Source: Flagellimonas sp. HMM57 (lineage in GTDB: Bacteria > Bacteroidota > Bacteroidia > Flavobacteriales > Flavobacteriaceae). Taken from it: a stretch of 64,000 nt of DNA. A program made the translations under genes and the position numbers. How positions within the stretch are numbered: position 1 is the stretch's first letter; each line of letters opens with the position of its first letter. The stretch covers positions 2,843,001 to 2,907,000 of the forward strand of contig NZ_CP090004.1 in assembly GCF_021390175.1 (NCBI RefSeq), read 5' to 3'. This document shows, in pieces, positions 8,820-17,576 of the stretch. The notes under the pieces are model-generated. The model saw only the letters and a program-made list of their open reading frames with translations. It searched no databases and was not told the origin of the DNA.

Positions 8820-8823
8820 AGCT

Positions 8824-10152
8824 ATGGTCGAAAGGACACAAATCACTTTTTTTACGGTTCAATTTTCGGATAAACCATTTTATACATTACTTCTTATAGG
8901 TTTTTTACTCATTGGCTATAATGGGTTTGCACAACAAAACAATTCTTACACTAAGAGAGTATTGGAAACCAGTGAGATAGACCTTTTGTTCAGTTATTAT
9001 GAACAAGATGGTCAAAATGCCGCAGTTACGGGAGGTGAAGGTACCGAAGAGCTCACCGATGCAACATCAACTGTTGTTCTGCGTATGCCCATGAACGAGG
9101 ATGATGTGTTGACGGTAGATGTAGGAATATCGGCATATACCTCTGCATCATCAAGTAATGTGAACCCTCTGGATGGAACCAATCTCAATACTTCCCCTTT
9201 TGATGCATCCTCTGGTGAATCAAGACAAGATTTACTGGCATATATAAACCCCAGTTATCAGCATAGTTCAGAAGATAGAAATATAGTTTGGAACGCTAAT
9301 GCTTATTTTTCGAACGAGTACGACTATGTTTCCATTGGTTTTGGAGGTGGTTACACCAGATTGTTCAATGAAAAAAACACGGAATTATCTATTAGTGGTC
9401 GGGTATTTTTGGACAAATGGAATGCAATTTACCCCATTGAACTACGACAAGGTTTTTTTGATGATCGTATTACTGGAAACGGTACCTATAACCCAAATTT
9501 TTTAGAGTTTGAAAATGAAAACAGGAATTCCTATTCTTTATCCTTAGGTTTCTCTCAAATCTTGAGCAAGAAATTGCAAGGTGCACTTTTCATGGACTTG
9601 GTTTCTCAAAATGGATTGCTCAGCACTCCTTTTCAGCGGGTATATTTTGGAGATACGGAAGCTTTCTTTATTGACGATTTTCAATTGGCCGATGATGTGG
9701 AACGATTACCGGAAAGCAGATTTAAAGTTCCCATTGGTGGTAGGTTAAATTATTATGTGAACGATTTTTTAATATTGCGTTCGTACTACCGTTTTTATTG
9801 GGATGACTGGGGCATAACCTCGCATACCGCAAGTTTGGAAGCACCGGTCAAAGTAACGGACAAGTTTACGTTATATCCTACGTATCGCTATTACACCCAA
9901 TCCGCTGCAGACTATTTTTATGCCAAAGAAGGTGCGTTTTCTACCTTCGAGTTTTATACTTCGGATTATGATTTGTCCCAGTATGATGCACATCAATACG
10001 GGTTGGGAATTCAGTACAAGGATATCTTCGCTAATTCCAAGATTTTGTCCTTTGGTCTTAAAACAATCGATTTACAACTAAGTCAATACGACAGGAGCGA
10101 TGGGCTTAATGCTTACATTGTTACTTTGGGTACAACATTTATTGGGAATTAG
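8824..10152 (+). CDS. DUF3570 outer-membrane beta-barrel protein
   Basis: A predicted outer-membrane barrel of 442 aa. I chose the ATG at 8824, four bases after the DUF4266 stop, over the earlier in-frame ATG at 8677, which would overlap that gene. After an N-terminal stretch comes a hydrophobic segment ending NGFAQQ (signal cleavage). The rest shows alternating hydrophobic strands rich in Tyr, Phe and Asn, such as YYRFYWDDWGITSHT, and an aromatic C-terminal strand, as expected for a barrel. DUF3570 proteins commonly sit with DUF4266 and ApbE. It may be the outer-membrane port of a redox or metal pathway. It overlaps the convergent ABC gene by 14 bases. Confidence 0.85.
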   Translation: MVERTQITFFTVQFSDKPFYTLLLIGFLLIGYNGFAQQNNSYTKRVLETSEIDLLFSYYEQDGQNAAVTGGEGTEELTDATSTVVLRMPMNEDDVLTVDVGISAYTSASSSNVNPLDGTNLNTSPFDASSGESRQDLLAYINPSYQHSSEDRNIVWNANAYFSNEYDYVSIGFGGGYTRLFNEKNTELSISGRVFLDKWNAIYPIELRQGFFDDRITGNGTYNPNFLEFENENRNSYSLSLGFSQILSKKLQGALFMDLVSQNGLLSTPFQRVYFGDTEAFFIDDFQLADDVERLPESRFKVPIGGRLNYYVNDFLILRSYYRFYWDDWGITSHTASLEAPVKVTDKFTLYPTYRYYTQSAADYFYAKEGAFSTFEFYTSDYDLSQYDAHQYGLGIQYKDIFANSKILSFGLKTIDLQLSQYDRSDGLNAYIVTLGTTFIGN

Positions 10153-10798
10153 AGGATAAATATCCGTCTCTGACCAAGTCATCTTTACTACTTATGAGTT
10201 TGGATTGTCCACCTTTCATAAGATAAATGGTATCTCCAATATCCATAATATCATTATAAAAATGATCGGTCACAATAAGTATTTTTTCCTTCTTTTTTGA
10301 TTGAATCATTGTTTTGAATATGTCCACATAAATAGGTGCGATAAAAGAAAAAGGTTCGTCTAACATGATTATTTTAGAGTCCCGATTCAGGATAAGGTAG
10401 GTTTCCAGTATTCTTATTTCTCCGCTTGAAAGTTCTGAAACGCTATGGTTCTTATAAATTTTGAAGCTATCAAAGTAATCAGTGAATCTATTCCAGTCTT
10501 CCCTATATAGACTGAATATTTTCTTGACCTTGATACCGTTGGGTAGCAACTGATGCTGGGGAAGATATGCTATGTTGTTTGACAAGTATAACTTGCCCTT
10601 ATGATTTCTACCATTGATTCTTATGGTCTTGTATTTTGGTTGCAAGCTCCCGAACAGTATTTTAAGCAGTGATGTTTTTCCGCACCCATTTCTTCCTAAA
10701 ATTCCTGTTACTTGGCCTTCAATTGCTTTAAGGTAGATGCCCGATAATATTCTTTTGGAACCAAAATTCAGTTCTATGTTGTCTATCTCAAGAACCAC
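10139..10798 (-). CDS. ABC transporter ATP-binding protein, unusual D-loop
   Basis: A 219-aa single nucleotide-binding domain. Walker A is GRNGCGKT near residue 35, the Q-loop lies in YLPQHQLLP near 78-86, the signature is LSSGE near 123-127, Walker B is KIIMLDEP near 140-147, and the H-switch His is in VTDHFY near 177. The segment after Walker B reads FSFIAPIYVD where most ABC proteins have S-A/G-L-D, so the D-loop Asp is missing. It follows a 98-aa membrane protein gene with a one-base gap; the pair may form a small transporter or an envelope ATPase. The substrate is unknown. Confidence 0.85.
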   Translation of the reverse strand: MVLEIDNIELNFGSKRILSGIYLKAIEGQVTGILGRNGCGKTSLLKILFGSLQPKYKTIRINGRNHKGKLYLSNNIAYLPQHQLLPNGIKVKKIFSLYREDWNRFTDYFDSFKIYKNHSVSELSSGEIRILETYLILNRDSKIIMLDEPFSFIAPIYVDIFKTMIQSKKKEKILIVTDHFYNDIMDIGDTIYLMKGGQSKLISSKDDLVRDGYLSSNSQ

Positions 10799-10799
10799 T

Positions 10800-11096
10800 T
10801 TACAAAAATATTGAATGAATGAGTGCTGAGACTAAAGTGTCGTAAGCAAACGAAATCAAAAAAAGTAAAGTTTTGGAAAGTCCAAAATTCTGATAAAAAA
10901 CAAGCTTTTGCTTTAATTTTTCTTCTTCGAAAAGAAAAAATACCAAACCAACTAACACTGCTTTACAAAGGAATATTGGCAAAAAGGGAAGGTTCGCATA
11001 GCATAGGAATGCTGTAACTCCAATAGAAATAGCCAAAATCCATCTGCTGAACAAAAAAGCCAAAGAATAGGTGGTAAGACGGAACAGTGCGCCCAT
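10800..11096 (-). CDS. small membrane protein paired with the ABC ATPase
   Basis: A 98-aa hydrophobic protein with about three membrane helices (around residues 8-32, 38-58 and 74-96) separated by a charged loop EEEKLKQK near 53-60. I do not recognise a named family. It is transcribed immediately upstream of the ABC ATPase with a single base between them, so the two are probably made and used together. At under 100 aa it would be very small for an ABC permease. Confidence 0.65.
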   Translation of the reverse strand: MGALFRLTTYSLAFLFSRWILAISIGVTAFLCYANLPFLPIFLCKAVLVGLVFFLFEEEKLKQKLVFYQNFGLSKTLLFLISFAYDTLVSALIHSIFL

Positions 11097-11154
11097 AACT
11101 GGAATTAAATGTACAAATTAATTGTAAATTCGTATTCTTAACGTAGATTGATTT

Positions 11155-12231
11155 ATGCTTGACAAACTCAATATAGTAAAACAGCGTTTTGATGAGGTTT
11201 CCGACCTTATCATTCAACCAGATATCATTTCTGACCAGAAACGATATGTAAAGCTCAATAAGGAATATAAAGACTTAAAAGTGCTTGTTGACAAACGTGA
11301 AGAATACATAACGCTCAACAATAATATGAGCGAGGCAGAAGAAATTATTTCTGATGGTAGTGATGCCGAGATGTTGGAAATGGCTAAAATGCAATTGGAT
11401 GAGGCCAAGAGCTTGCTTCCAAAATTGGAGGAAGAAATAAAGTTGCTTTTGATACCCAAGGACCCAGAGGATGAAAAGAATGTGGTGATGGAAGTTCGCG
11501 CAGGAACCGGTGGTGACGAGGCAAGTATTTTTGCCGGGGATTTATATCGTATGTATGCAAAGTATTGTGAATCTAAAGGGTGGAAAACCAATATTATGGA
11601 TTTAAGCGAAGGAACTAGTGGTGGTTACAAGGAAATCCATTTTGAAGTAACCGGTGAAGATGTATACGGCACACTAAAGTTTGAAGCTGGTGTACATCGT
11701 GTGCAACGTGTGCCACAAACGGAGACTCAAGGCAGAGTGCATACCAGTGCCGCAACGGTAATGGTAATTCCAGAAGCAGAGGATTTTGATGTCCAAATAG
11801 ACCCAAAAGATGTTCGTATCGATTTTTTCTGTTCTTCAGGTCCCGGTGGACAATCTGTAAACACTACCTATTCTGCAGTTAGATTAACACACGTTCCCAC
11901 AGGTTTGGTTGCACAATGCCAAGACCAGAAATCTCAGCATAAGAACAAAGAAAAAGCTTTTAAGGTGTTGCGTTCAAGACTGTACGATTTGGAGTTGGCC
12001 AAAAAGCAGGAAGAAGATGCTGCTAAACGAAACTCACAGGTTAGCAGTGGAGACCGCTCCGCAAAGATTAGAACCTATAATTATCCCCAAGGCAGGGTTA
12101 CAGACCATAGAATTGGTCTTACCCTTTATGATTTACAGAATATAATCAATGGAGACATCCAGAAAATCATTGATGAATTAATGCTAGTAGAGAACACGGA
12201 GAAATTGAAAGAGGCATCGGAGATTTTTTAG
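11155..12231 (+). CDS. prfA: peptide chain release factor 1
   Basis: A 358-aa class I release factor that ends translation at UAA and UAG. The GGQ tripeptide that triggers peptidyl-tRNA hydrolysis is in [12 protein letters not shown] near residues 226-237. The N-terminal coiled-coil domain, the central segment [21 protein letters not shown] near 115 and the C-terminal [18 protein letters not shown] are all typical. Length is normal. Ordinarily pyrF would be the next gene; here a four-helix-bundle gene and repeats lie between them. Confidence 0.96.
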   Translation: MLDKLNIVKQRFDEVSDLIIQPDIISDQKRYVKLNKEYKDLKVLVDKREEYITLNNNMSEAEEIISDGSDAEMLEMAKMQLDEAKSLLPKLEEEIKLLLIPKDPEDEKNVVMEVRAGTGGDEASIFAGDLYRMYAKYCESKGWKTNIMDLSEGTSGGYKEIHFEVTGEDVYGTLKFEAGVHRVQRVPQTETQGRVHTSAATVMVIPEAEDFDVQIDPKDVRIDFFCSSGPGGQSVNTTYSAVRLTHVPTGLVAQCQDQKSQHKNKEKAFKVLRSRLYDLELAKKQEEDAAKRNSQVSSGDRSAKIRTYNYPQGRVTDHRIGLTLYDLQNIINGDIQKIIDELMLVENTEKLKEASEIF

Positions 12232-12305
12232 CTTTAGTAGTTAGTGGTTATGAATTGATTGTCAGTTCGAACGCAGTCAAGAACTAACTTGGATGTTTGG
12301 TTTTT

Positions 12306-12712
12306 GGTGTTAGGTTAGCTTAAGAAATAGTTGTTGAGAAATTTTAGAGATTTAGACATTTGGAAAAATGGAGTTGAATTGGTTAAAGATGTCTACCAAC
12401 TAATTGAAGGTTTTCCAAATACAGAGAAGTACGGATTATCATCTCAAATCTCACGATGTGCTGTTTCTGTACCGTCAAATATTGCTGAAGGATGTTCAAG
12501 AGAATCCCAAAAGGATTTTTCAAGATTTTTGCAAATAACATTAGGTTCTTCATACGAATTAGAAACTCAATTACTTATTTCTAAAGAATTGGAACTTATA
12601 AATGGAAGTTGATTATGATACAATTATCAAAAAGCTCCGTAATCTTCAAAGAAGCATAAATTCACTTAAAAAATATGTCGACTCAACAACCTAATACCCT
12701 AAACCTAACACC
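12306..12712. repeat. inverted repeats flanking the four-helix-bundle gene
   Basis: GGTGTTAGGTT at 12306-12316 is repeated inverted without mismatch as AACCTAACACC at 12702-12712. The repeats bracket the four-helix-bundle gene almost exactly. The right end also carries a degenerate tandem of the same unit (AACCTAATACCCT next to AAACCTAACACCT). This looks like the end structure of a small inserted unit between prfA and pyrF. Confidence 0.6.
12331..12694 (+). pseudogene. four-helix-bundle protein (S23 / IVS-encoded type), frameshifted
   Basis: It resembles the about 120-aa four-helix-bundle family first seen in 23S rRNA intervening sequences and related to the Avd proteins of diversity-generating retroelements. 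NFRDLDIWKNGVELV near the start and the signature VPSNIAEGCSRES near residue 50 are clear. The frame closes early at 12612, but an extra G at 12604-12605 accounts for it: from 12605 the next frame gives EVDYDTIIKKLRNLQRSIN and ends at 12694, giving the normal 120 aa. The start is TTG (12331 or 12334) rather than ATG. It is probably an inactivated or freshly mutated orphan copy; a sequencing error is possible. Confidence 0.75.
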
Positions 12713-12724
12713 TAATTTCATCGA

Positions 12725-13546
12725 ATGAAAATAGACCATTTAATATCACAGATTCAACAAAAAAAATCCTTTTTATGTGTTGGTCTGGATACGGACCTTG
12801 ATAAAATACCCCAACATCTTCTTAAAGAAGAAGATCCAATTTTTTCATTCAACAAAGCGATTATTGATGCTACACATCAATACTGTGTTGCTTATAAACC
12901 TAATATCGCATTTTATGAAGCGTATGGTCTTAAAGGATGGAAATCGCTCGAACGCACCATAGAGTATTTAAACGAGAATCATCCTGATATTTTTACAATT
13001 GCAGATGCAAAACGGGGGGATATTGGGAATACGTCCACAAGATATGCAAAAGCATTTTTTGAAACATTGAATTTTGATTCAATTACCATAGCGCCCTACA
13101 TGGGGAAGGATTCCGTAGAACCATTTTTGGTGTTTGAAGATAAACATACCATCTTGTTGGCATTAACATCCAATCAAGGTGCTTTTGATTTTCAAACTAA
13201 GAATGTGGGAAAACATGAGTTGTACAAAGAGGTTTTGGAAACCTCTAGAAATTATGAGAATGCCGATAGGTTAATGTATGTGGTGGGTGCAACCAAAGCA
13301 TCTTACCTTGGTGAAATACGAAAAATCATTCCAGAAAGCTTTTTGTTGGTTCCTGGCGTTGGTGCACAAGGGGGAAGCTTACAGGAAGTCTGTAAACACG
13401 GTATTACAAAAAGCGTGGGGTTGTTGGTAAATTCTTCTAGAGGAATTCTATACGCCTCACATGACCATAATTTTGCCCATGCTGCTGCAGAAAAAGCGAA
13501 AGGTATACAAAAGGAAATGGAAATTGAATTGGGTAAGTTGAATTGA
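12725..13546 (+). CDS. pyrF: orotidine 5'-phosphate decarboxylase, type 2
   Basis: It converts OMP to UMP, the last step of de novo pyrimidine synthesis. The 273-aa length and the sequence [15 protein letters not shown] near residue 18 mark the longer type 2 form. The catalytic Asp/Lys set is in [17 protein letters not shown] near residues 92-108. The C-terminal phosphate-binding region contains [10 protein letters not shown] near 209-218. Another pyrimidine gene, pyrD, lies at 57746-58783. Confidence 0.95.
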   Translation: MKIDHLISQIQQKKSFLCVGLDTDLDKIPQHLLKEEDPIFSFNKAIIDATHQYCVAYKPNIAFYEAYGLKGWKSLERTIEYLNENHPDIFTIADAKRGDIGNTSTRYAKAFFETLNFDSITIAPYMGKDSVEPFLVFEDKHTILLALTSNQGAFDFQTKNVGKHELYKEVLETSRNYENADRLMYVVGATKASYLGEIRKIIPESFLLVPGVGAQGGSLQEVCKHGITKSVGLLVNSSRGILYASHDHNFAHAAAEKAKGIQKEMEIELGKLN

Positions 13547-13549
13547 GAC

Positions 13550-13747
13550 TTACACCAAACCCTCCAATGTCTTTTTTATTCCCTGGGCTTTTTTAGTAAA
13601 GAATTCTCTCAAATTAGTGTCCATATGCGTTGCATCAGATGCTTTTTCCATAAAATTCTGATACATAAACTCTAAAACTGATATCGCTTGACTTCCGCTG
13701 GTTATTGGAGTCACTGCTCCAACTTTACAATATTGCTCACTCATCAT
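13550..13747 (-). CDS. small conserved-looking protein, unknown function
   Basis: A 65-aa soluble, mixed-charge protein converging on pyrF with a three-base gap. It is probably helical (EFMYQNFMEKA, REFFTKKAQGIKKTLEGL). I do not recognise a family. Support for a real gene is the exact -7 element TATCTTTG on the minus strand at 13772-13765, 18 bases before the ATG, and the lack of overlap with neighbours. Confidence 0.55.
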   Translation of the reverse strand: MMSEQYCKVGAVTPITSGSQAISVLEFMYQNFMEKASDATHMDTNLREFFTKKAQGIKKTLEGLV

Positions 13748-13764
13748 TACAAGATTTGTTATAA

Positions 13765-13772
13765 CAAAGATA
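13765..13772 (-). promoter_or_regulatory. -7 element for the 65-aa gene
   Basis: Read on the minus strand this is TATCTTTG, an exact TAnnTTTG match placed to give a leader of about 10 bases. Confidence 0.45.
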
Positions 13773-13924
13773 CGTTGAAAACCCAGCTATGGACTATAGA
13801 ATGAAGGGTTACACACCTAGAAATCAGGTACTTTATCTAAAATTTAACAATATCGAGATTGCCATCATTTTGATCTAACCTTTTGTAAGTGAAAAATTAA
13901 CGTACTTTTATAAAAAAACAATCT

Positions 13925-14707
13925 TTGCTACACTACACGGCATACAGACATGAAACATCAAAAGATTGGGTAACCTTCGTACACGGTGCAGGGGGTAGTT
14001 CTACGATTTGGTACAAACAATTAAGGGATTTTAAAAAGCATTTTAATATACTATTATTGGATTTGAGAGGACATGGTAACTCCAAGCCGAACATAAAAGA
14101 TGCTTTTAACGATAAGTATACCTTTGATTCCATTACAGCGGACATCATCGAGGTATTGGACCATGAAAAGATTGAGAAATCCCATTTTATTGGGATATCG
14201 TTAGGGACCATTTTAATTCGAAACTTAGCAGAGAATTATTCCAACAGGGTAGTTAGTATGGTCATGGGCGGTGCTATAATGAAGCTTAACTTAAGGTCCC
14301 AAGTCCTAATGCGTTTGGGGGTTATTTTTAAATCAATAGTACCCTATCTATGGTTGTACAAGTTTTTTGCTTTTGTAATCATGCCAAATAAGAATCATAG
14401 GGAGTCCCGCTCTTTGTTTGTGAGAGAAGCCAAAAAACTATATCAAAAGGAATTTATCAGATGGTTTAAGTTGACTTCGGAGATTAATCCATTATTACGT
14501 TTTTTTAGAGCGGTCGATATCAAAATACCAACATTTTATATCATGGGAGGTGAGGATTACCTATTTCTTCCAACGATAAAGAAAGTTGTTGATTCGCATG
14601 TTGAATCAACTTTGTTCGTTATAGAGAATTGTGGTCATGTGGTCAATGTCGAAAAGCCATCGGTTTTTAACGAAAAGGTAATCACTTACCTTAAGAATGT
14701 AGAATAG
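13925..14707 (+). CDS. alpha/beta hydrolase
   Basis: A 260-aa cytoplasmic alpha/beta-hydrolase-fold enzyme. The oxyanion-hole region is VHGAGGSSTIW near residues 19-29, the next strand gives LLLDLRGHGNS near 46-56, the nucleophile elbow is GISLGT near 96-101 (Ser98), and the catalytic His is likely in ENCGHVVNVEKP near 238-249. The catalytic acid would be the Asp or Glu after YIMGGEDYLF. The start is TTG at 13925, with no ATG upstream. The substrate cannot be deduced; esterase or lactonase activity is plausible. Confidence 0.82.
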   Translation: MLHYTAYRHETSKDWVTFVHGAGGSSTIWYKQLRDFKKHFNILLLDLRGHGNSKPNIKDAFNDKYTFDSITADIIEVLDHEKIEKSHFIGISLGTILIRNLAENYSNRVVSMVMGGAIMKLNLRSQVLMRLGVIFKSIVPYLWLYKFFAFVIMPNKNHRESRSLFVREAKKLYQKEFIRWFKLTSEINPLLRFFRAVDIKIPTFYIMGGEDYLFLPTIKKVVDSHVESTLFVIENCGHVVNVEKPSVFNEKVITYLKNVE

Positions 14708-14743
14708 CTATAAACTGGATAGGTTACCTTCTCTTTAAAAAAG

Positions 14744-14840
14744 AAACAGCTCTTAGGTAAAGGTTAGTATTGCTGACTAATTCAATCATTCCTTAAAAGT
14801 TGAGACCATAAATGTCTTACTGTTTCCCAGAGAGCTGTTT
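14744..14840. repeat. 10-bp inverted repeat in the convergent intergenic space
   Basis: AAACAGCTCT (14744-14753) and AGAGCTGTTT (14831-14840) are perfect inverted copies separated by 77 bases. They lie between the 3' ends of the hydrolase and the AraC gene. They could fold as a long-range stem or be a remnant; no T run follows directly. Confidence 0.4.
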
Positions 14841-14924
14841 TCTGCCTTAAAAATAGATGTACGAAAAACGAAAAGAGCAACTTCTGATAAACCTTTACTC
14901 TTTTTTTGGTACGTTCATATTCAT

Positions 14925-16472
14925 TTAAGATGTCTTTGCAACTGCTTTTTGAAATTCTGAAGGAGTAAGTTCGGTATCTTTCTTAAAAGCCTTATTAAAA
15001 GTTACTTTATTGTTGTAACCTACCTCATAGGCTACATGGATAATATTTAACTTATGGGATTCGTTGTCCATTAACAATTGTTTTGCTTCCCTTATCCTAT
15101 ATATATTGACAAATTCATGAAAACTAACATTAAAATGCTCATTGATGATTTGAGATGCATTGTGTCTTGTAGTATTTAAGCGTTTTGCAACCATGTCCAA
15201 GCTTATGTTGTTTTCCTTGTAGATTTTTTCAATGGCAAAAAGATGCAGTAGGTTTTCTTTTAGTTCATCTGACAGGCTTGGGGTTAGACCGGATTTCTCA
15301 TACTTTGGAAACAATCTATTTTTATAGGCGTAAATACCACTGAATACGTCTGGTTGTATATTGGCGGAATAACCAACATAAAGGACCATAAAAGCCATAG
15401 TGGCGGCAGATATGTCAAAAAGGACACCATTTGAGTAACCATTGATGATAACAATACCATATGCAGCATAGGTAAATACGTATAATATGTGTATGTGATA
15501 TACATTTTTTTGCCAAGTAAGACTTTTTAGGTCTAACAGTTTGTTGTTTTTACCCTCGTTATACACTTTACCTATAAAATAGCCATACACGCTTAGGGAA
15601 ATAATCTTAAAGATGACCAGTACGACCAGTCTGTTGGAGTCTTGCGGACCCAAGCCATTTTGCATTCTGGAAAGCATCAAGGTTATTTTACTTTCCTCAG
15701 TGAGTGTGTATACATTTAAAATAAGATAGGCTAGAAGGACTGCGCTCGGTAATAGATGTAATATATCGATAGGCCTGAAGGTATAATCAGTTGTAGTTTT
15801 CTTAAAATAAAAGTATAACAATGGACCGTATAAAAATATGGCCCATGTGGACATTAAATAGGTATGGGGATATTGAAAGAAATAATTTGCGGAATTGATA
15901 CTAAGATGTAGAATGAAAAAAGAATGTATAAAGATAAACGAGGCTATCAAAAAACGGGATGTGCGGTATATCTGTTTATTTAAGCATAGAATGAGTACCA
16001 CATAAAAACCTATGGTGGCAACAAAGAGATAAAATAATGACCAAGAGGTCACTTTGGGTATCACCTTATCCGATATCTTTTTAAATCCTTGTTCCTTGCG
16101 TATAGGGTCAAAACCTTCGTTAAGCAAAAAATTTGGTTCGAATTCCAGTTGCAAGTACTTGGTCAGATTGGTAGTGGACTTATCTACATGGTTCAATGCA
16201 GCTTCGCTAAGCGCGAGTCTTTTTAGAATATGCGTTTTCTTTGCATCGGGATTGACCAGATTTTTCTCATAGATAGGTATCGCCTTATTGTATCGCTGTA
16301 TATTATAGTAATAGTCTGCCCATTTCAGTGAATCATACACAGAAATAGTATTGGGCTCAACAGATTTGTAACAACTATATACTTCAACAGAATTGAATGT
16401 ACAGCATATAAAAGACAGGAAAAAAAAGAATTTTGACCATCTCATTTTGATTGATGAATTAACTCCCTTCAA
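14925..16472 (-). CDS. membrane-bound AraC-family transcriptional regulator
   Basis: A 515-aa protein with a sensor half and a DNA-binding half. A signal or first helix (residues 10-30) is followed by a TPR-like region around 45-130 (WADYYYNIQRYNKAIPIYEKNL), then about seven membrane helices from 140 to 370. The C-terminus around 400-510 has two helix-turn-helix motifs of AraC type: LDMVAKRLNTTRHNASQII and IIHVAYEVGYNNKVTFNKAFKK. Such proteins are common in Flavobacteriia and are thought to respond to signals at the membrane. The target genes are not apparent from the neighbourhood. Confidence 0.88.
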   Translation of the reverse strand: MKGVNSSIKMRWSKFFFFLSFICCTFNSVEVYSCYKSVEPNTISVYDSLKWADYYYNIQRYNKAIPIYEKNLVNPDAKKTHILKRLALSEAALNHVDKSTTNLTKYLQLEFEPNFLLNEGFDPIRKEQGFKKISDKVIPKVTSWSLFYLFVATIGFYVVLILCLNKQIYRTSRFLIASFIFIHSFFILHLSINSANYFFQYPHTYLMSTWAIFLYGPLLYFYFKKTTTDYTFRPIDILHLLPSAVLLAYLILNVYTLTEESKITLMLSRMQNGLGPQDSNRLVVLVIFKIISLSVYGYFIGKVYNEGKNNKLLDLKSLTWQKNVYHIHILYVFTYAAYGIVIINGYSNGVLFDISAATMAFMVLYVGYSANIQPDVFSGIYAYKNRLFPKYEKSGLTPSLSDELKENLLHLFAIEKIYKENNISLDMVAKRLNTTRHNASQIINEHFNVSFHEFVNIYRIREAKQLLMDNESHKLNIIHVAYEVGYNNKVTFNKAFKKDTELTPSEFQKAVAKTS

Positions 16473-16802
16473 ATTAGTGAATTACAAAAAACCATTTGTT
16501 AATGAAATCTTAAAAAAAGTAAAATCCGATAAGAACTTACCTTTTTTGTAACGGATAAAAGCTGTTTTCTTAATAAAAAAGTATCGGAAGGTAAAAAGGT
16601 ATTGAACGAAAAAACCGGTGCGAACACCGGTTTTAAACTAACTAACTCAAAAAAATGCTAACTCAGATAATCTTTCGCAAAATTCTATTTTAACCGCTTT
16701 AGTAAGGTTAACTAAACTTTAGGATTTTGTTATAATTGTCTTGTTTTCTTGAGTTTAGAACGCATAAAATTAACGAATATTGTGCGTAGGAAAAATCTAT
16801 GA
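16473..16802. other. intergenic region with one terminator
   Basis: This 330-base gap holds the upstream region of the AraC gene and the terminator of the DUF4197 gene at 16611-16634. A 12-codon plus-strand frame beginning near 16656 is too short to support as a gene. Nothing else stands out. Confidence 0.5.
16611..16634 (-). terminator. terminator of the DUF4197 gene
   Basis: AAAACCGGTG (16611-16620) and CACCGGTTTT (16625-16634) form a perfect 10-bp stem with a 4-base loop, which on the minus strand is TTCG. A T run follows on the minus side. Confidence 0.75.
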
Positions 16803-17507
16803 CTAATCTTGCAATGCAAAAACTTTTCTCAGTAAATCTGTAGTTCTTGAAGAAATTTTCGTTCTAATTTCTTTTTCTTCAACCGCAATCATTGTATAAA
16901 CTCCTTCCAATGCCTCTTGTGTGGTATAATCTGTTAAATCTGGATTCACGTTATTAGTAAGAGGTAAGTTATTGTACTTCGTAATAATATTGCTCCAAAT
17001 TTGATCTGCACCTACTTTCTTAAAAGACTCTTTGATAATGGGATTGAATTTATCGTAAAGCTTGGATTTTGTGGATTGCTCTAAATAGTTGGTGGCGGCA
17101 TTATCATTTCCCAATAAAATTTGTTTGGCGTCATTAAAAGTGATTCCTTTTACTGCATCCACAAAAATTGGCGTAGCCTCACTAACGGCATCTTCTGCAG
17201 CTCGGTTCAGTATTTGTAGTCCTTTATCAGCTAAACTGCCCAAGCCGACATCCCGAAGCGTTTTATCAACTTTTTTTAGTTCGTCTGGAAGCAAAATTTT
17301 AACAAGCTCATTTTTAAAGAAACCATCTTCAAGGGCCAATTTGTTCACTTGCTTATCTATCCCCAGATTAAGGGCATCTCGTAGACCTTGTGCTATTTCT
17401 GCATTTCCAATACCGGTTGTTCCTTGAGGTAATTGGTTTACGACCTGTTGTAACTCTGTACAGCCTACAAGCTGAAAAATTAAAAGCACTAATAGTATTC
17501 GTTTCAT
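16803..17507 (-). CDS. DUF4197 lipoprotein
   Basis: A 234-aa predicted lipoprotein. The signal peptide ends at LVGC (Cys16), then comes a helical all-alpha protein typical of DUF4197: EIAQGLRDALNLGIDKQV near 38-55, KILLPDELKKV near 71-81, and TLRDVGLGSLADKG near 83-96. A central ITFNDAKQILLGNDNAATNYLEQ segment around 122-144 and the TQEALEGVYTMIAVEEKEIR segment near the end are also family-like. The function is unknown. It is a single-gene unit with its own terminator. Confidence 0.85.
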   Translation of the reverse strand: MKRILLVLLIFQLVGCTELQQVVNQLPQGTTGIGNAEIAQGLRDALNLGIDKQVNKLALEDGFFKNELVKILLPDELKKVDKTLRDVGLGSLADKGLQILNRAAEDAVSEATPIFVDAVKGITFNDAKQILLGNDNAATNYLEQSTKSKLYDKFNPIIKESFKKVGADQIWSNIITKYNNLPLTNNVNPDLTDYTTQEALEGVYTMIAVEEKEIRTKISSRTTDLLRKVFALQD

Positions 17508-17576
17508 AGTGTTGTTTTTATAGTTGGGGTGAAATTACTACATAAGCTTAGAAAACGGAATGTTGTCAGAATATAT

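Noticed and set aside
8677..8823. Earlier start for the DUF3570 protein
   Set aside because: It would overlap the DUF4266 gene for almost its whole length and place 49 non-family residues before the signal peptide.
16656..16694. 12-codon frame after the terminator hairpin near the AraC gene
   Set aside because: Too short to judge, with no relative in the window; the hairpin is better explained as the DUF4197 terminator.
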